Source: Pseudomonas sp. TTU2014-080ASC (GTDB taxonomy: Bacteria > Pseudomonadota > Gammaproteobacteria > Pseudomonadales > Pseudomonadaceae). From it: DNA of 64,000 nucleotides. The notes under the pieces are model-generated. The model did no database searches, was not told where the DNA came from, and saw nothing but the letters and a program-made list of their open reading frames with translations. A program made the position numbers and the translations under genes. The DNA is taken from contig NZ_LKKK01000011.1 of assembly GCF_001446935.1 (NCBI RefSeq), positions 496,001-560,000 of the forward strand. Reading direction: 5' to 3'. Positions 9,516 through 19,326 of this stretch are shown here, one piece after another (position 1 is the first letter of the stretch; every line of letters begins with the position of its first letter).

Positions 9516-10835
9516 GTGAGTGCTAAACAGAGCGGCTATGTAACGGATGTCACCTATCCTGCGCATTTCCATAAGGAAATTCAGCCGGTGTGGCTGGCAA
9601 CCGTTGCCACCTTGAAAGGGTTGCAGGTGCCGGATATCGCCCAGGGCTATTCCTACTGCGAGTTGGGCTGCGGGCTGGGCGTTAATCTGCTGGTGGCCGC
9701 AGCATGCAACCCGCTGGGCGAGTTTGTCGGTGTGGATTTCAATGCGCAGCACATCGCATTTGCCCGGCAGTCTGCCGAAGCGCTTGGGCTGAAGAACCTG
9801 CGTTTCATTCAGGCGGACTTTGCTGAGTTCGCTCAAAGTAATGCGTTGTTCTTCGACTTTATGGTTAGTCACGGTGTGTGGTCGTGGATACCAGCATCTA
9901 CGCAACAGCAGGTGCTTAAGGCTGTTCAGCGCGGCCTGAAGCCTAAAGGACTGTTCTATCTGCACTATATGTGTCATCCGGGCTCGACCCAGATGATGCC
10001 GGTGCAGAAGTTGCTCAACGAGCTGGCCCATAGCCTGTCCGGAACCTCCGAGCAAAACATGGGGGCAGGTTTAGATTTGCTGACACGTCTGGATCTGGCC
10101 GGAGTCTTCCATGATCAGCCAACGCTGAGCGCCAGCCTTACTCAGTTGCAGAAGATGAATAAAGCCTATCTGGCCCATGATCTGCTCAGCGATCACTGGA
10201 ATCCGCAGCATTCGGTTGATGTTCATCGCATGGCGGCGCAGTTTGGCCTGACCTATCTGGACAGCGCTAATGCCTTTGAAATGATCGAAGCGCTGTCGAT
10301 TCCGCAATCAGCTCAGGCATTGATTGCCAATGTCTCGTCCCCCGCTGTACGCGAGACACTGAAAGATCTGGCCCGCAGCCAGCGTCAGCGTCAGGACCTG
10401 TTCCAGAAGCAGCCGCAAGCGCTGACGGCAGAAGTGTGCGTTCAGCGCATCAGCCAAATGGTTTTTGAGTTGATGCCGGCAGCCCCGCATTCGGGCGGGC
10501 AGGTATTCAGGACCCCCATTGGTGACATAGACGGTCCGGCGGAGTTGTTATCACCTGTGCTGCAGCGTTTGGCGCAGGGGCCTGCGCAGGTCGCAGAACT
10601 GTGCCGTCTGCCTGTTTACGCAGGTAATTTGCCTCAGTTAATGCAGAGCCTTTTGCTGTTGATGTGGCGTGGGCATGTTCATCCGCAGCGACCGGATGGC
10701 CCGGCTAATCCGGTGGAGGCTGGGGCGCTGCGTAGCTGGATTAAACAGCACGATTTGAAAATTGAAGCGGTGCCCTCGTGTGGTACGGCGGTGGTGGATG
10801 AGGCGGTACGCAATGTACAGCCGGGTTCCAGGTAA
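9516..10835 (+). CDS. SAM-dependent methyltransferase with regulatory domain
   Basis: A 439-residue cytoplasmic protein. The N-terminal half is a class I methyltransferase: motif I CELGCGLGVNLLVAAAC at about residue 47, the acidic loop VGVDFN, and a later segment DFMVSHGVWSW. The middle resembles the methyltransferase regulatory domain (PF10119 type) that follows such enzymes; the C-terminal part (about 330-420) is helical and could be a winged-helix-like region. The start is GTG at 9516 with GAGGT 5 bases upstream. The substrate is unknown. It lies between the siderophore receptor and a PepSY membrane operon, so a link to iron or siderophore handling is possible but only by context. Confidence 0.78.
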   Translation: MSAKQSGYVTDVTYPAHFHKEIQPVWLATVATLKGLQVPDIAQGYSYCELGCGLGVNLLVAAACNPLGEFVGVDFNAQHIAFARQSAEALGLKNLRFIQADFAEFAQSNALFFDFMVSHGVWSWIPASTQQQVLKAVQRGLKPKGLFYLHYMCHPGSTQMMPVQKLLNELAHSLSGTSEQNMGAGLDLLTRLDLAGVFHDQPTLSASLTQLQKMNKAYLAHDLLSDHWNPQHSVDVHRMAAQFGLTYLDSANAFEMIEALSIPQSAQALIANVSSPAVRETLKDLARSQRQRQDLFQKQPQALTAEVCVQRISQMVFELMPAAPHSGGQVFRTPIGDIDGPAELLSPVLQRLAQGPAQVAELCRLPVYAGNLPQLMQSLLLLMWRGHVHPQRPDGPANPVEAGALRSWIKQHDLKIEAVPSCGTAVVDEAVRNVQPGSR

Positions 10836-10900
10836 TAAATCTGTGTGCAGTCGCCCGACCTTTGTAGACAGAGGCGCGGGCAGAATAGAGGTTGAGGTGT

Positions 10901-11191
10901 ATGGCGCGAGTAAGCTCATCAACTCAGGTATTGATTGCCCGCTGCCTGTTGGCAGTGTTGGGCGGCTACCTGTTTACCTATACGGCCAGTGCGACTCTTG
11001 CACGGGTTCTGCCGGTTAAGCCGACGGAGGCGGTCGTGATTTCTGCGTTGCTGAGTTTTGTGGTGTATCTGGGCTTCATCATCTGGAGCTTTGTTGAGGC
11101 TCGGGTGAGTCGAATTGCTATGGGCGTTTTGCTGTCGGTGCCATTTGCGCTGATCGGTTTCTGGCCGCAACTGATGGAGCGGCTGGCATGA
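10901..11191 (+). CDS. DUF3649-type small membrane protein
   Basis: A 96-residue protein with three hydrophobic segments (about residues 10-32, 42-65 and 72-90) and a C-terminal WPQLMERLA. The ATG at 10901 is preferred over a TTG nine bases earlier because GAGGT precedes it. Proteins of this type (DUF3649) are commonly annotated as iron-transport-associated because they sit before PepSY-TM genes next to TonB receptors. The stop overlaps the next start (ATGA), so translation is coupled with the PepSY gene. Function inferred only from context. Confidence 0.75.
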   Translation: MARVSSSTQVLIARCLLAVLGGYLFTYTASATLARVLPVKPTEAVVISALLSFVVYLGFIIWSFVEARVSRIAMGVLLSVPFALIGFWPQLMERLA

Positions 11192-12936
11192 AGCACAACA
11201 TCACCCAATCGCTGTCGTGGCTGCACACTTGGGCTGGCCTGATTATGGGCTGGGCGCTGGTGGCCATTTTCCTGACCGGTACGCTGGCGATGTTCGATAA
11301 AGAGATCAACGTCTGGATGCAGCCGGAAGTGCCGGCTCAAACGGTTGATCGCGAGCAGGCAGTCACTACTGCAATTAACCACTTGCGCAGCAATCATGCC
11401 GATGAGAGTGCTTGGCAGGTTGCTTTGCCCAGCGAACGCTCGCCGCGACTGGCAGTATCTGCGGGGGAGCAGCAGGGCGGTGGTGGCGGTCGCGGTAATG
11501 CCATGACCACGCTTGATCCGGCCACAGGCGAGGTGATCAAACCGCGTGAGACTGCCGGTGGTAACTTCTTCTTCCGCTTCCATTACACCTTGCATTTCCC
11601 GCGCAACATCGGCGTCTGGGTCGTTGGCTTTATGGCCATGGCGATGCTGGCGGCGATTGTCAGCGGCATAGTGATCCACAAGAAGTTCTTTAAAGAGTTT
11701 TTCACCTTCCGCCCGAACAAGGGGCAGCGCTCCTGGTTGGATTTTCACAACGCCAGCGGCGTGCTGTTGCTGCCGTTCCACATCATGATTACCTACACCG
11801 GGCTGGTGATCTTCTTCCTTATTTATATGCCGGCACCGATGGACGCTTTGTTCAACGGGGATCGTCAGGCGTATCAGGCCGCAATGCGAGGAGAGGGCGG
11901 TGAACGCCCGCAGCAGGAGGCAGGTCGCGGAGGTGAGCGTGGTGCTCCTGGCGGTCAGGCGGATGGTGAGCGTGCGGCCGTGCGCAATGAGGCTCGTCCT
12001 GATGCGCCTCGCGGCGAGCTTGCCCAGCGTGGTCAGGAGCGTGCTCCACGCGGTGAAGGTATGGACGAACGTGGCCCGCGTGGTGAGCGTCCGCAAGCAC
12101 CGCGTGTGCCTCTGGTTGATCGCACCGACGAAATCGACTTTATGGGCCTGATTGCCCGTGCAGAAGCTGATATGGGCGAGCTTTCAGGCTTCAACCTCAA
12201 GCGTAGTGCCAATGGTGACGCCGTATTTGAGGCGCGTCCGGTGATGGGCAACATCATTGAACTCACCAAAGGCCGTAGCATGAGCCTCAATGCGTTAACG
12301 GGCGAGGTGGTGCGCCCGGTGCCTGAGTCCACCGGTGCAAGCTGGGTGCAACGCGTCATGGCAGGGCTGCACTTCGCACAGTTTGGTGGTTATCCGATGC
12401 GTTGGGTGTACTTCATCTGCGGTTTAATCAGTACCGCGATGATGGCCGGTGGCTTGATCCTGTTTACGGTTAAACGTCGTCGCCGTTACGCCAAAGAAAG
12501 CCGTGGCGTTCGCTTTGGTTACGAGTTCATCGAGCGGGTCAACATTGCCATCGTGGCCGGTCTGATGATCGCATCTGTCGGCTTGCTTTGGGCTAACCGT
12601 CTGTTGCCGGTTGAGCTTGCCGCGCGGCCAAATGCCGAAGTCAATGTGTTCTTCGCTTTGTGGGGGCTGAGCTTTGTCCACGCAAGTTTGCGCCCGTGGA
12701 TGAAGGCCTGGCGTGAGCAGCTGTGGATCGGCGGGGCGTTGATGCTAGCGCTGCCGCTGGCGAACCTTCTGGGCGGCGTCTCGCTGTTCGGTCAGGGCAG
12801 TAGTCTCTATTTAGAACTTTGCACAATGCTGATTGGTGTTCTGACGCTAGTCGCAGCGTGGCGCACGGGGCAGGCTGGCGAGTACGTCAGTGATGCTCGT
12901 AAACAGCGAGCTGCGAAGGAGGAGCTGGCATGTTGA
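11188..12936 (+). CDS. PepSY-associated transmembrane protein, putative ferric-siderophore reductase
   Basis: A 582-residue inner-membrane protein. It starts with the signature MKHNITQSLSWLHTWAGLIMGW, then has membrane segments at about residues 15-36, 148-170, 196-220, 398-420, 450-470, 485-505, 515-535 and 545-562. Histidines within membrane segments (HTWAG, RFHYTLHFP, LPFHIMITYTG, GLHFAQF) could bind haem, as in PepSY-TM ferric reductases such as FoxB/FpvG. An unusual Arg/Gly/Glu-rich low-complexity stretch fills about residues 234-308, and a short GGGGGR stretch lies near 97. It is coupled by overlap to the DUF3649 and DUF3325 genes, forming a three-gene membrane operon that probably releases iron from imported siderophore. 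Confidence 0.82.
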   Translation: MKHNITQSLSWLHTWAGLIMGWALVAIFLTGTLAMFDKEINVWMQPEVPAQTVDREQAVTTAINHLRSNHADESAWQVALPSERSPRLAVSAGEQQGGGGGRGNAMTTLDPATGEVIKPRETAGGNFFFRFHYTLHFPRNIGVWVVGFMAMAMLAAIVSGIVIHKKFFKEFFTFRPNKGQRSWLDFHNASGVLLLPFHIMITYTGLVIFFLIYMPAPMDALFNGDRQAYQAAMRGEGGERPQQEAGRGGERGAPGGQADGERAAVRNEARPDAPRGELAQRGQERAPRGEGMDERGPRGERPQAPRVPLVDRTDEIDFMGLIARAEADMGELSGFNLKRSANGDAVFEARPVMGNIIELTKGRSMSLNALTGEVVRPVPESTGASWVQRVMAGLHFAQFGGYPMRWVYFICGLISTAMMAGGLILFTVKRRRRYAKESRGVRFGYEFIERVNIAIVAGLMIASVGLLWANRLLPVELAARPNAEVNVFFALWGLSFVHASLRPWMKAWREQLWIGGALMLALPLANLLGGVSLFGQGSSLYLELCTMLIGVLTLVAAWRTGQAGEYVSDARKQRAAKEELAC

Positions 12937-13271
12937 GCATTCTGGGCGCGTCTGCGCTGGCTTATTCCTCAATGGTTGGTTTGTGTCAGGGCATCAAACG
13001 TCATCAGGTGGCGGTTTGGGGCAAGCCTTGGGCCGACCACTGGCATCGGCTGTTGCGTATATACGGTTGGTTGGCGCTGCCGCTGAGTCTGTGGCTGTGC
13101 GCGCAGCACTGGGGCTGGGCAATGGGCAGTGTCGGTGTATTTGGTCTGGTATCCCTAGCCGGATTCATTCTGGTGCTAGGACTGCCTTACTTTCCGCGGT
13201 TTCTGGTCAGCTTGGGGTTGGTTGGAGCAATACTGGGAATATTGGAATTTGCTTATAGCTTGCTGTTCTAA
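12930..13271 (+). CDS. DUF3325-type membrane protein
   Basis: A 113-residue protein with about four hydrophobic segments (residues 3-20, 45-62, 64-88 and 89-110). The start ATG overlaps the end of the PepSY gene by 7 bases. Its size, hydropathy and position after a PepSY-TM gene are those of the DUF3325 family. No biochemical role is known to me; context points to siderophore-iron processing at the inner membrane. Confidence 0.72.
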   Translation: MLSILGASALAYSSMVGLCQGIKRHQVAVWGKPWADHWHRLLRIYGWLALPLSLWLCAQHWGWAMGSVGVFGLVSLAGFILVLGLPYFPRFLVSLGLVGAILGILEFAYSLLF

Positions 13272-13354
13272 GCGGCTTTCTATATCTGATATGGCTGAAT
13301 CGGGTTTGTCGGTATCATGCGCGACTTACCCCGATTCTGGATTTCTTGTTTGCC

Positions 13355-14251
13355 ATGAGCTTCGAGTTCCCTACCATCGCCGATTGCATCGGCAACACCC
13401 CACTGGTTCGTTTGCAACGCCTGCCTGGTAACACCAGCAACACCTTGCTGCTGAAGCTGGAAGGCAATAATCCGGCTGGCTCGGTGAAGGACCGTCCGGC
13501 TCTGTCGATGATCAACCGTGCTGAGTTGCGCGGTGATATCAAGCCAGGCGATGTACTGATCGAAGCCACCAGCGGCAATACCGGTATTGCCTTGGCCATG
13601 GCAGCGGCCATCAAGGGTTATAAGATGGTGCTGATCATGCCGGACAACTCCACCGCAGAGCGCAAGGCCGCCATGACAGCCTATGGTGCAGAGCTGATTC
13701 TGGTGGAAGGTATGGAAGAGGCCCGCGATCTGGCCCTGCAGATGCAGGCAGATGGCAAGGGCAAAGTGCTTGATCAGTTCGCCAATGGCGACAACCCGGA
13801 AGCCCACTACCGCAGCACCGGCCCGGAAATTTGGCAACAGACCGGCGGACGTATTACTCATTTTGTCAGCTCAATGGGTACCACCGGCACCATCATGGGC
13901 GTGTCGCGCTACCTGAAAGAACAAAACCCGGATGTGCAGATCATTGGCCTGCAACCGATGGAAGGTTCAGCTATTCCGGGCATACGGCGCTGGCCGCAGG
14001 AGTATCTGCCGAAGATTTATCAGGCTGAGCGTGTTGATCGTGTCGTCGATATGAGCCAACAGGAAGCCGAGCATGTAATGCGTCGTCTGGCCCGCGAAGA
14101 AGGTGTGTTCTGCGGCGTGTCTTCTGGCGGTGCGGTAGCGGCGATGCTGCGTCTGTCCCAAGAAGTGGAAAACGCGATTATGGTGGCTATCATCTGCGAC
14201 CGTGGCGATCGCTACCTGTCCAGCGGCATTTACGATGTGCCGGAAAACTGA
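13355..14251 (+). CDS. cysM: Cysteine synthase B
   Basis: A 298-residue pyridoxal-phosphate enzyme making cysteine from O-acetylserine and sulphide or thiosulphate. It shows the entry motif IGNTPLVRL, the PLP lysine in [11 protein letters not shown] (Lys45), the substrate-loop motif [12 protein letters not shown], the phosphate-binding GTTGTIMG and the C-terminal [10 protein letters not shown]. The WPQEYLP segment is typical of CysM rather than CysK. The ATG at 13355 is used; a TTG nine bases earlier is in frame. The stop overlaps the start of rlmD (TGATG). Confidence 0.93.
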   Translation: MSFEFPTIADCIGNTPLVRLQRLPGNTSNTLLLKLEGNNPAGSVKDRPALSMINRAELRGDIKPGDVLIEATSGNTGIALAMAAAIKGYKMVLIMPDNSTAERKAAMTAYGAELILVEGMEEARDLALQMQADGKGKVLDQFANGDNPEAHYRSTGPEIWQQTGGRITHFVSSMGTTGTIMGVSRYLKEQNPDVQIIGLQPMEGSAIPGIRRWPQEYLPKIYQAERVDRVVDMSQQEAEHVMRRLAREEGVFCGVSSGGAVAAMLRLSQEVENAIMVAIICDRGDRYLSSGIYDVPEN

Positions 14252-15603
14252 TGGCCAGAAAGAACAGTGGTTTACGCTTCCAGCCCAGCGGTGGCAGCAA
14301 GGCTCCGCAGGTGCCGGTGGGTAAGAAACTCAAATTGCAGATTGAACGTCAGGCTAATGACGGACGCGGTATTGGTTTCAATGAAGGCCGTACCTGGTTC
14401 GTCAGCGGTGCATTGACGGGGGAGCAGGTTGAGGCCCGTGTGCTTTCAGCTCGCGGCAAAATTGTCGAAGCGCGGACTGAGCGAGTGCTCACTGCGAGTG
14501 AGCAGCGCCGTGCAGAGGCTTGTGTCCATGCGCGTGTGTGTGGCGGTTGCAGTCTGCAGCATATGCCTCATGTTGATCAGGTTGCCCTTAAACAGAGCAT
14601 GCTGGCTGAGCAGCTGACGCGTCTGGCTGATATTCAGCCTATGCAATGGGCTGCTCCACTCGCAGGCCCTGAACTCGGGTATCGCCGCCGAGCGCGTATT
14701 GCTGTGCGCTGGGACAACGCGGCCAGGCATTTGGCTGTAGGGTTCCGTGCTGCAGCCAGTCAAGACATCATCGACATTGATCAGTGCCCGGTGCTGGTAC
14801 AGCCTTTGCAGCCGATTTTGCAGGCGTTGCCTGACGTGCTGAGGGGGCTGGAAAAGCCGCAGGCGATTGGTCATGTTGAGTTGTTCAGTGGCGATAGCAC
14901 TGCTGTACTGGTTCGTCATACCGCTACCTTGTCTGAGGCTGACCTTGAGCACCTGCACGGATTTTGTCTGCAGCAGAAAGCGCAGCTGTGGCTACAGGGC
15001 AAAGACGAGCCGCAACCTTATGTCGCAGATCAGCAGTTGAATTACCGGCTGGAGCAATACAACCTTGCGCTGGCTTATCGGCCGGGGGACTTTGTCCAGG
15101 TCAATCAGCCGGTGAATGATCTGATGATCGCGCAGGCGCTGGACTGGCTGGCTCCTCAGGCTCACGAGCGGCTGCTGGATCTGTTCTGTGGCCTGGGCAA
15201 CTTTGCTTTGCCGCTGGCGCAGCGTGTGCGCGAGCTTGTGGCTGTGGAAGGTGTGGATGCGATGGTTCAGCGGGCGGCACAAAATGCCAAGACCAACGGC
15301 CTGAACAATGCGCACTTTTATCAGGCGGATTTGTCGAACCCGCTTGATAAAGCAGATTGGGCAAAAGGCGGTTTTGATGCTGTACTGCTTGATCCGCCCC
15401 GAGATGGGGCGTTGCAGGTGGTGCAGCAAATAGGTTCTCTGGGCGCTCAGCGGGTGCTTTATGTGTCGTGTAATCCTGCAACTCTGGCGCGCGACAGTGC
15501 TGAGCTGAGGGCGCAGGGGTACCGACTGGAGCGGGCTGGTATCCTGGATATGTTTCCGCAGACTGCTCATGTTGAAGCCATGGCGCTGTTTGTCAGGCAG
15601 TAA
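14251..15603 (+). CDS. rlmD: 23S rRNA (uracil-1939-C5)-methyltransferase RlmD
   Basis: A 450-residue RNA methyltransferase, formerly RumA. An N-terminal TRAM domain (about 22-80) is followed by the iron-sulphur ligands Cys91, Cys97 and Cys100 in [10 protein letters not shown] and a fourth Cys in DIDQCPVL. The catalytic domain has motif [17 protein letters not shown], motif DPPRDGA and the nucleophile segment [11 protein letters not shown], all family hallmarks. It is translationally coupled to cysM. The next gene, relA, follows after 171 bases with its own ribosome site. Confidence 0.94.
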   Translation: MARKNSGLRFQPSGGSKAPQVPVGKKLKLQIERQANDGRGIGFNEGRTWFVSGALTGEQVEARVLSARGKIVEARTERVLTASEQRRAEACVHARVCGGCSLQHMPHVDQVALKQSMLAEQLTRLADIQPMQWAAPLAGPELGYRRRARIAVRWDNAARHLAVGFRAAASQDIIDIDQCPVLVQPLQPILQALPDVLRGLEKPQAIGHVELFSGDSTAVLVRHTATLSEADLEHLHGFCLQQKAQLWLQGKDEPQPYVADQQLNYRLEQYNLALAYRPGDFVQVNQPVNDLMIAQALDWLAPQAHERLLDLFCGLGNFALPLAQRVRELVAVEGVDAMVQRAAQNAKTNGLNNAHFYQADLSNPLDKADWAKGGFDAVLLDPPRDGALQVVQQIGSLGAQRVLYVSCNPATLARDSAELRAQGYRLERAGILDMFPQTAHVEAMALFVRQ

Positions 15604-15774
15604 GGGCAACGCCTTCTGAGGCGATGTAGGGGTATTGGGCGCACGTTGTATTTCGGGCGGTATGAAACACAACGTACGTACCTTGATGTGTTATTGAACG
15701 GCCTCGAAGAAGGCTGAAGCCTATCGGTAAGCATGAAGCGAGCTGGGGCTGAATGATTAAAGGAAAGGTTTTAC

Positions 15775-18015
15775 ATGGTTCAGGTCAGAGCTCATCAGCC
15801 GATCAATGCTGACGGCAGCATTAACCTTGAGGCATGGCTCGACCATGTGCTGAGTGTCGATCCTTCCCTGGATCGTGCTGGTTTGCGGGAGGCTTGCGAG
15901 TTTGCCCGTGAGGCCGAGCAACAGGCCAACGCCGCGCAAAACCTCTGGACTGAAGGCTCATCCAGCTTCCGCGTAGGTCTGGAAATTGCCGAGATTCTGG
16001 CAGACCTCAAACTTGATCAGGACACCCTCGTTGCGGCGGTCATCTACCGCTGTGTGCGCGAGGGCAAAGTTACCCTGCAGAATGTCCAGCAGCGCTTCGG
16101 CCCGGTTGTGGCTAAGTTGATTGAGGGCGTATTGCGCATGGCGGCCATTAGCGCTTCGCTTAATCCGCGCGACTCGCTGGTGCTGGGCTCTCAGGCACAG
16201 GTGGAAAACCTGCGCAAGATGCTGGTGGCGATGGTGGATGACGTGCGCGTCGCCTTGATCAAGCTGGCCGAGCGTACCTGCGCTATCCGTGCCGTCAAGG
16301 AAGCCGATGACGAGAAGCGTCAGCGCGTTGCCCGTGAGGTGTTTGATATTTATGCGCCATTGGCCCACCGCCTGGGCATTGGTCACATCAAGTGGGAGCT
16401 GGAAGACCTTTCGTTCCGTTACCTTGAGCCTGAACAATACAAGCAGATCGCAACTCTGTTGCATGAGCGCCGCCTCGACCGCGAGCACTACATCAACGAG
16501 GTCATGAGCCAGCTGCGTGCAGAACTTGAGGCTACCGGTATCAAGGCGGATATCAGTGGCCGGGCCAAACACATTTACTCCATCTGGCGGAAGATGCAGC
16601 GCAAAGGCCTGCAATTCAGCCAGATCTACGATGTGCGCGCTGTGCGCGTGCTGGTACCCCATGTGCGTGACTGTTACACCGCGCTGGGTATCGTGCACAC
16701 TCTGTGGCGGCACATCCCCAAAGAATTTGACGATTACATCGCCAACCCTAAAGAGAACGGCTATCGCTCCCTGCATACCGCCGTACTGGGCCCGGAAGGT
16801 AAGGTGCTGGAGGTGCAGATCCGCACCCAGGCCATGCACGAAGAGGCCGAACTCGGTGTGTGTGCGCATTGGCGTTACAAGGGGACCGACGTCAAATCCG
16901 GCTCCAACCATTACGAAGAGAAGATCTCCTGGTTGCGCCAGGTGCTTGAGTGGCACGAAGAGCTTGGCGATATCGGCGGTTTGGCCGAGCAGTTGCGGGT
17001 GGATATCGAGCCGGATCGGGTTTATGTATTCACCCCAGATGGTCACGCTATCGACTTGCCCAAAGGTGCGACCCCACTGGATTTCGCCTACCGTGTGCAC
17101 ACCGAGATCGGTCATAACTGTCGGGGCGCGAAGATCAATGGGCGTATCGTGCCGCTCAACTACAGCCTGCAGACCGGTGAGCAGGTTGAGATCATCACCA
17201 GCAAGCAGGGGGCACCCAGCCGGGACTGGCTGAACCCTAACTTGGGCTATGTCACTACCAGTCGTGCGCGGGCCAAGATCATTCACTGGTTCAAGCTACA
17301 GGATCGCGACCTGAACGTGATGGCCGGTCGTACGCTGCTTGAGCGTGAGCTGACTCGCTTGGCGCTGAACAGTGTCGACTATGACAAGCTGGCCGAGAAG
17401 GCCAACCTCAAGACCGCAGAAGATCTATTTGCGGCACTGGGGGCAGGCGATGTTCGTCAGGCTCATGTCATCAATCTGGCCCAGCAACTAGTCGAGCCTG
17501 AGCGCAGTACCGAGCAGTTGGAACTGATCCCGCGCAAGGCCCAAGGTTATCGTCCGGGCAAGCGTGGCGACATCCAGATTCAGGGTGTCGGCAACCTGCT
17601 GACGCAAATTGCAGGTTGCTGCCAGCCGCTGCCGGGAGACCCGATTGTCGGTTACATCACTTTGGGGCGCGGAGTGAGCATCCACCGTCAGGATTGTGCC
17701 TCAGCCTTGCAGCTGTCAGCCCGAGAGCCTGAGCGGATCATTCAAGTTAGCTGGGGGCCAGTGCCGGTGCAAACCTACCCGGTGGACATCAGCATTCGTG
17801 CCTACGACCGTTCAGGTCTGCTGCGTGATGTTTCGCAGGTGCTGCTCAACGAGAAGATCAACGTGCTGGCGGTCAATACCAGCTCCAACAAGGATGACAA
17901 CACTGCGTCCATGTCGATCACTGTCGAGATTCCGGGGCTGGATGCGCTGGGACGCCTGTTAGGGCGTATTTCGCAATTGCCGAACATCATCGAAGTCCGC
18001 CGTACTCGGCCCTGA
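15775..18015 (+). CDS. relA: GTP pyrophosphokinase RelA
   Basis: A 746-residue ribosome-associated (p)ppGpp synthase of the stringent response. The N-terminal hydrolase-like region has lost the His-Asp pair (the sequence reads AAVIYRCVREGKV where hydrolases have HDVVED), as expected for a synthase-only RelA. The synthetase domain (about 240-360) includes RAKHIYSIWRKMQ, YDVRAVRV and NGYRSLHT. The TGS domain begins at VYVFTPDGHAIDLPKG (about 417), and the zinc-finger/ACT region follows with IAGCCQPLPGDPIVGY and a C-terminal ACT fold (about 668-746). ATG at 15775 follows AAAGGA. mazG follows 15 bases later, which fits shared transcription. Confidence 0.95.
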   Translation: MVQVRAHQPINADGSINLEAWLDHVLSVDPSLDRAGLREACEFAREAEQQANAAQNLWTEGSSSFRVGLEIAEILADLKLDQDTLVAAVIYRCVREGKVTLQNVQQRFGPVVAKLIEGVLRMAAISASLNPRDSLVLGSQAQVENLRKMLVAMVDDVRVALIKLAERTCAIRAVKEADDEKRQRVAREVFDIYAPLAHRLGIGHIKWELEDLSFRYLEPEQYKQIATLLHERRLDREHYINEVMSQLRAELEATGIKADISGRAKHIYSIWRKMQRKGLQFSQIYDVRAVRVLVPHVRDCYTALGIVHTLWRHIPKEFDDYIANPKENGYRSLHTAVLGPEGKVLEVQIRTQAMHEEAELGVCAHWRYKGTDVKSGSNHYEEKISWLRQVLEWHEELGDIGGLAEQLRVDIEPDRVYVFTPDGHAIDLPKGATPLDFAYRVHTEIGHNCRGAKINGRIVPLNYSLQTGEQVEIITSKQGAPSRDWLNPNLGYVTTSRARAKIIHWFKLQDRDLNVMAGRTLLERELTRLALNSVDYDKLAEKANLKTAEDLFAALGAGDVRQAHVINLAQQLVEPERSTEQLELIPRKAQGYRPGKRGDIQIQGVGNLLTQIAGCCQPLPGDPIVGYITLGRGVSIHRQDCASALQLSAREPERIIQVSWGPVPVQTYPVDISIRAYDRSGLLRDVSQVLLNEKINVLAVNTSSNKDDNTASMSITVEIPGLDALGRLLGRISQLPNIIEVRRTRP

Positions 18016-18030
18016 TCGGACACGCTCGTC

Positions 18031-18864
18031 ATGTACCAACTGCAAGACCTGCTTCACCTGATGGCCCGGCTGCGCGACCCGCAGCATGGCTGTCCGTGGG
18101 ATTTGAAGCAAAACTACGCGTCAATTGTGCCGTACACGCTGGAAGAGGCCTATGAAGTGGCCGATGCCATTGAGCGCGGAGACTATGATCACTTACCGGG
18201 TGAGTTGGGGGATTTACTCTTTCAGGTGGTCTATTACAGCCAGCTGGCGCAGGAAGAAGGGCGCTTCGAGTTTGCGCAAGTTGTTGATGGCATCACCCGT
18301 AAACTAGTGCGCCGTCATCCCCATGTGTTCCTGGATGGTGATCTGTACGGCGCTCTGGATGCTCCCAAGCTCAGCGAGGCTGAGATCAAGCAGCGCTGGG
18401 AGGAAATTAAGGCTGAAGAGCGCGCCGAGAAGGCTTCTGCCCCGGAGCAGTTGTCTCTGTTGGATGACGTGCCTGCGGCGCTGCCTGCGCTGAGTCGAGC
18501 GGTCAAATTGCAAAAGCGCACGGCTCAGGTCGGTTTCGACTGGCCTGAAGCCTTGCCGGTGGTCGACAAGGTACGCGAAGAACTCGACGAAGTGTTGGAG
18601 GCCATGAGTGAGAATGATCCTCAGGCTATCACGGAAGAAATCGGTGATTTGTTGTTCGTAGTCACCAACCTTGCCAGGCATCTTAAGGTCGATCCGGAGT
18701 CGGCGCTGCGCGCCGCTAACGCCAAGTTCGAGCGACGTTTCCGGTTTATCGAACAGGCCTTGCGCGATCAGGGGCTTAAAGCGGAGCAATGCTCGCTGGA
18801 GCAGCTTGATGCGCTGTGGGGCGAAGCTAAGAAAAGCGAAGCGTCCGACGCCGCCAAGTGCTGA
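18031..18864 (+). CDS. mazG: Nucleoside triphosphate pyrophosphohydrolase MazG
   Basis: A 277-residue protein with two tandem MazG helical domains. Domain one (about 1-125) shows CPWDLKQNYAS, TLEEAYEVADAIE and ELGDLLFQVVYY; domain two (about 160-260) shows VREELDEVLEAM and EEIGDLLFVVTN. The Glu/Asp clusters bind Mg2+ for hydrolysis of NTPs to NMP and PPi. In E. coli MazG also lowers (p)ppGpp, so its position just after relA is functionally sensible. It starts 15 bases after the relA stop. Confidence 0.93.
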   Translation: MYQLQDLLHLMARLRDPQHGCPWDLKQNYASIVPYTLEEAYEVADAIERGDYDHLPGELGDLLFQVVYYSQLAQEEGRFEFAQVVDGITRKLVRRHPHVFLDGDLYGALDAPKLSEAEIKQRWEEIKAEERAEKASAPEQLSLLDDVPAALPALSRAVKLQKRTAQVGFDWPEALPVVDKVREELDEVLEAMSENDPQAITEEIGDLLFVVTNLARHLKVDPESALRAANAKFERRFRFIEQALRDQGLKAEQCSLEQLDALWGEAKKSEASDAAKC

Positions 18865-19326
18865 GTCAATAAACCACCCGAGTGCGTTAGCTGTCACTGC
18901 GCTTATCGTAGGGAGACGGCTAAAGCTCTTCGTTAGTAAGCAGTCAACGATGCAGCGGTATAGCCAGCCCTCTCGCCAGCACGCTGCGCAGGTATTTGTG
19001 TTTTGGGGATTGGCGCGTTTGAAGCGGCGAACAGGCTTGCCAAGCCAGTAGCTGATTTTTATCAGGTGCTAATGCGTCAGGTTAATAATTCCCACGTGGC
19101 CGCGTTCTATATTCAGAGGGCTTTGCTATGCGAGCGCTCACAATGTTTGGGCGCGTCTGTTAAGTGGCTGGATCTTCTTATTTTGTAATGTGTCTACTCT
19201 GTTACGGCTCACCGGCCTCAGATTGCGACTACTGTCGGCGTAGGAGTAGACTCGCGGCCACTATTAATTGGCTGCAAGGTTTTAACGTGTCCTAAAGACA
19301 CGCTAGATGAGTGGACTTTCACAAAA
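18865..19326. other. Intergenic region without a recognisable gene
   Basis: This 462-base stretch between mazG and the DUF2058 gene holds only short open frames without plausible ribosome sites or family features. A small hairpin (CGTGTC, 5-base loop, GACACG) at 19286-19302 lies just before the next start and could affect its expression. I see no repeat or RNA gene. In P. aeruginosa I recall an lpxO-type gene near here; none is present. Confidence 0.6.

Noticed and set aside
15958..17286. 442-codon open frame on the minus strand
   Set aside because: It lies wholly within relA, which has all its domains; no ribosome site or recognisable motif.
19003..19188. 61-codon plus-strand frame in the mazG-DUF2058 gap
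   Set aside because: No ribosome site, no recognisable motif, and composition not clearly coding.
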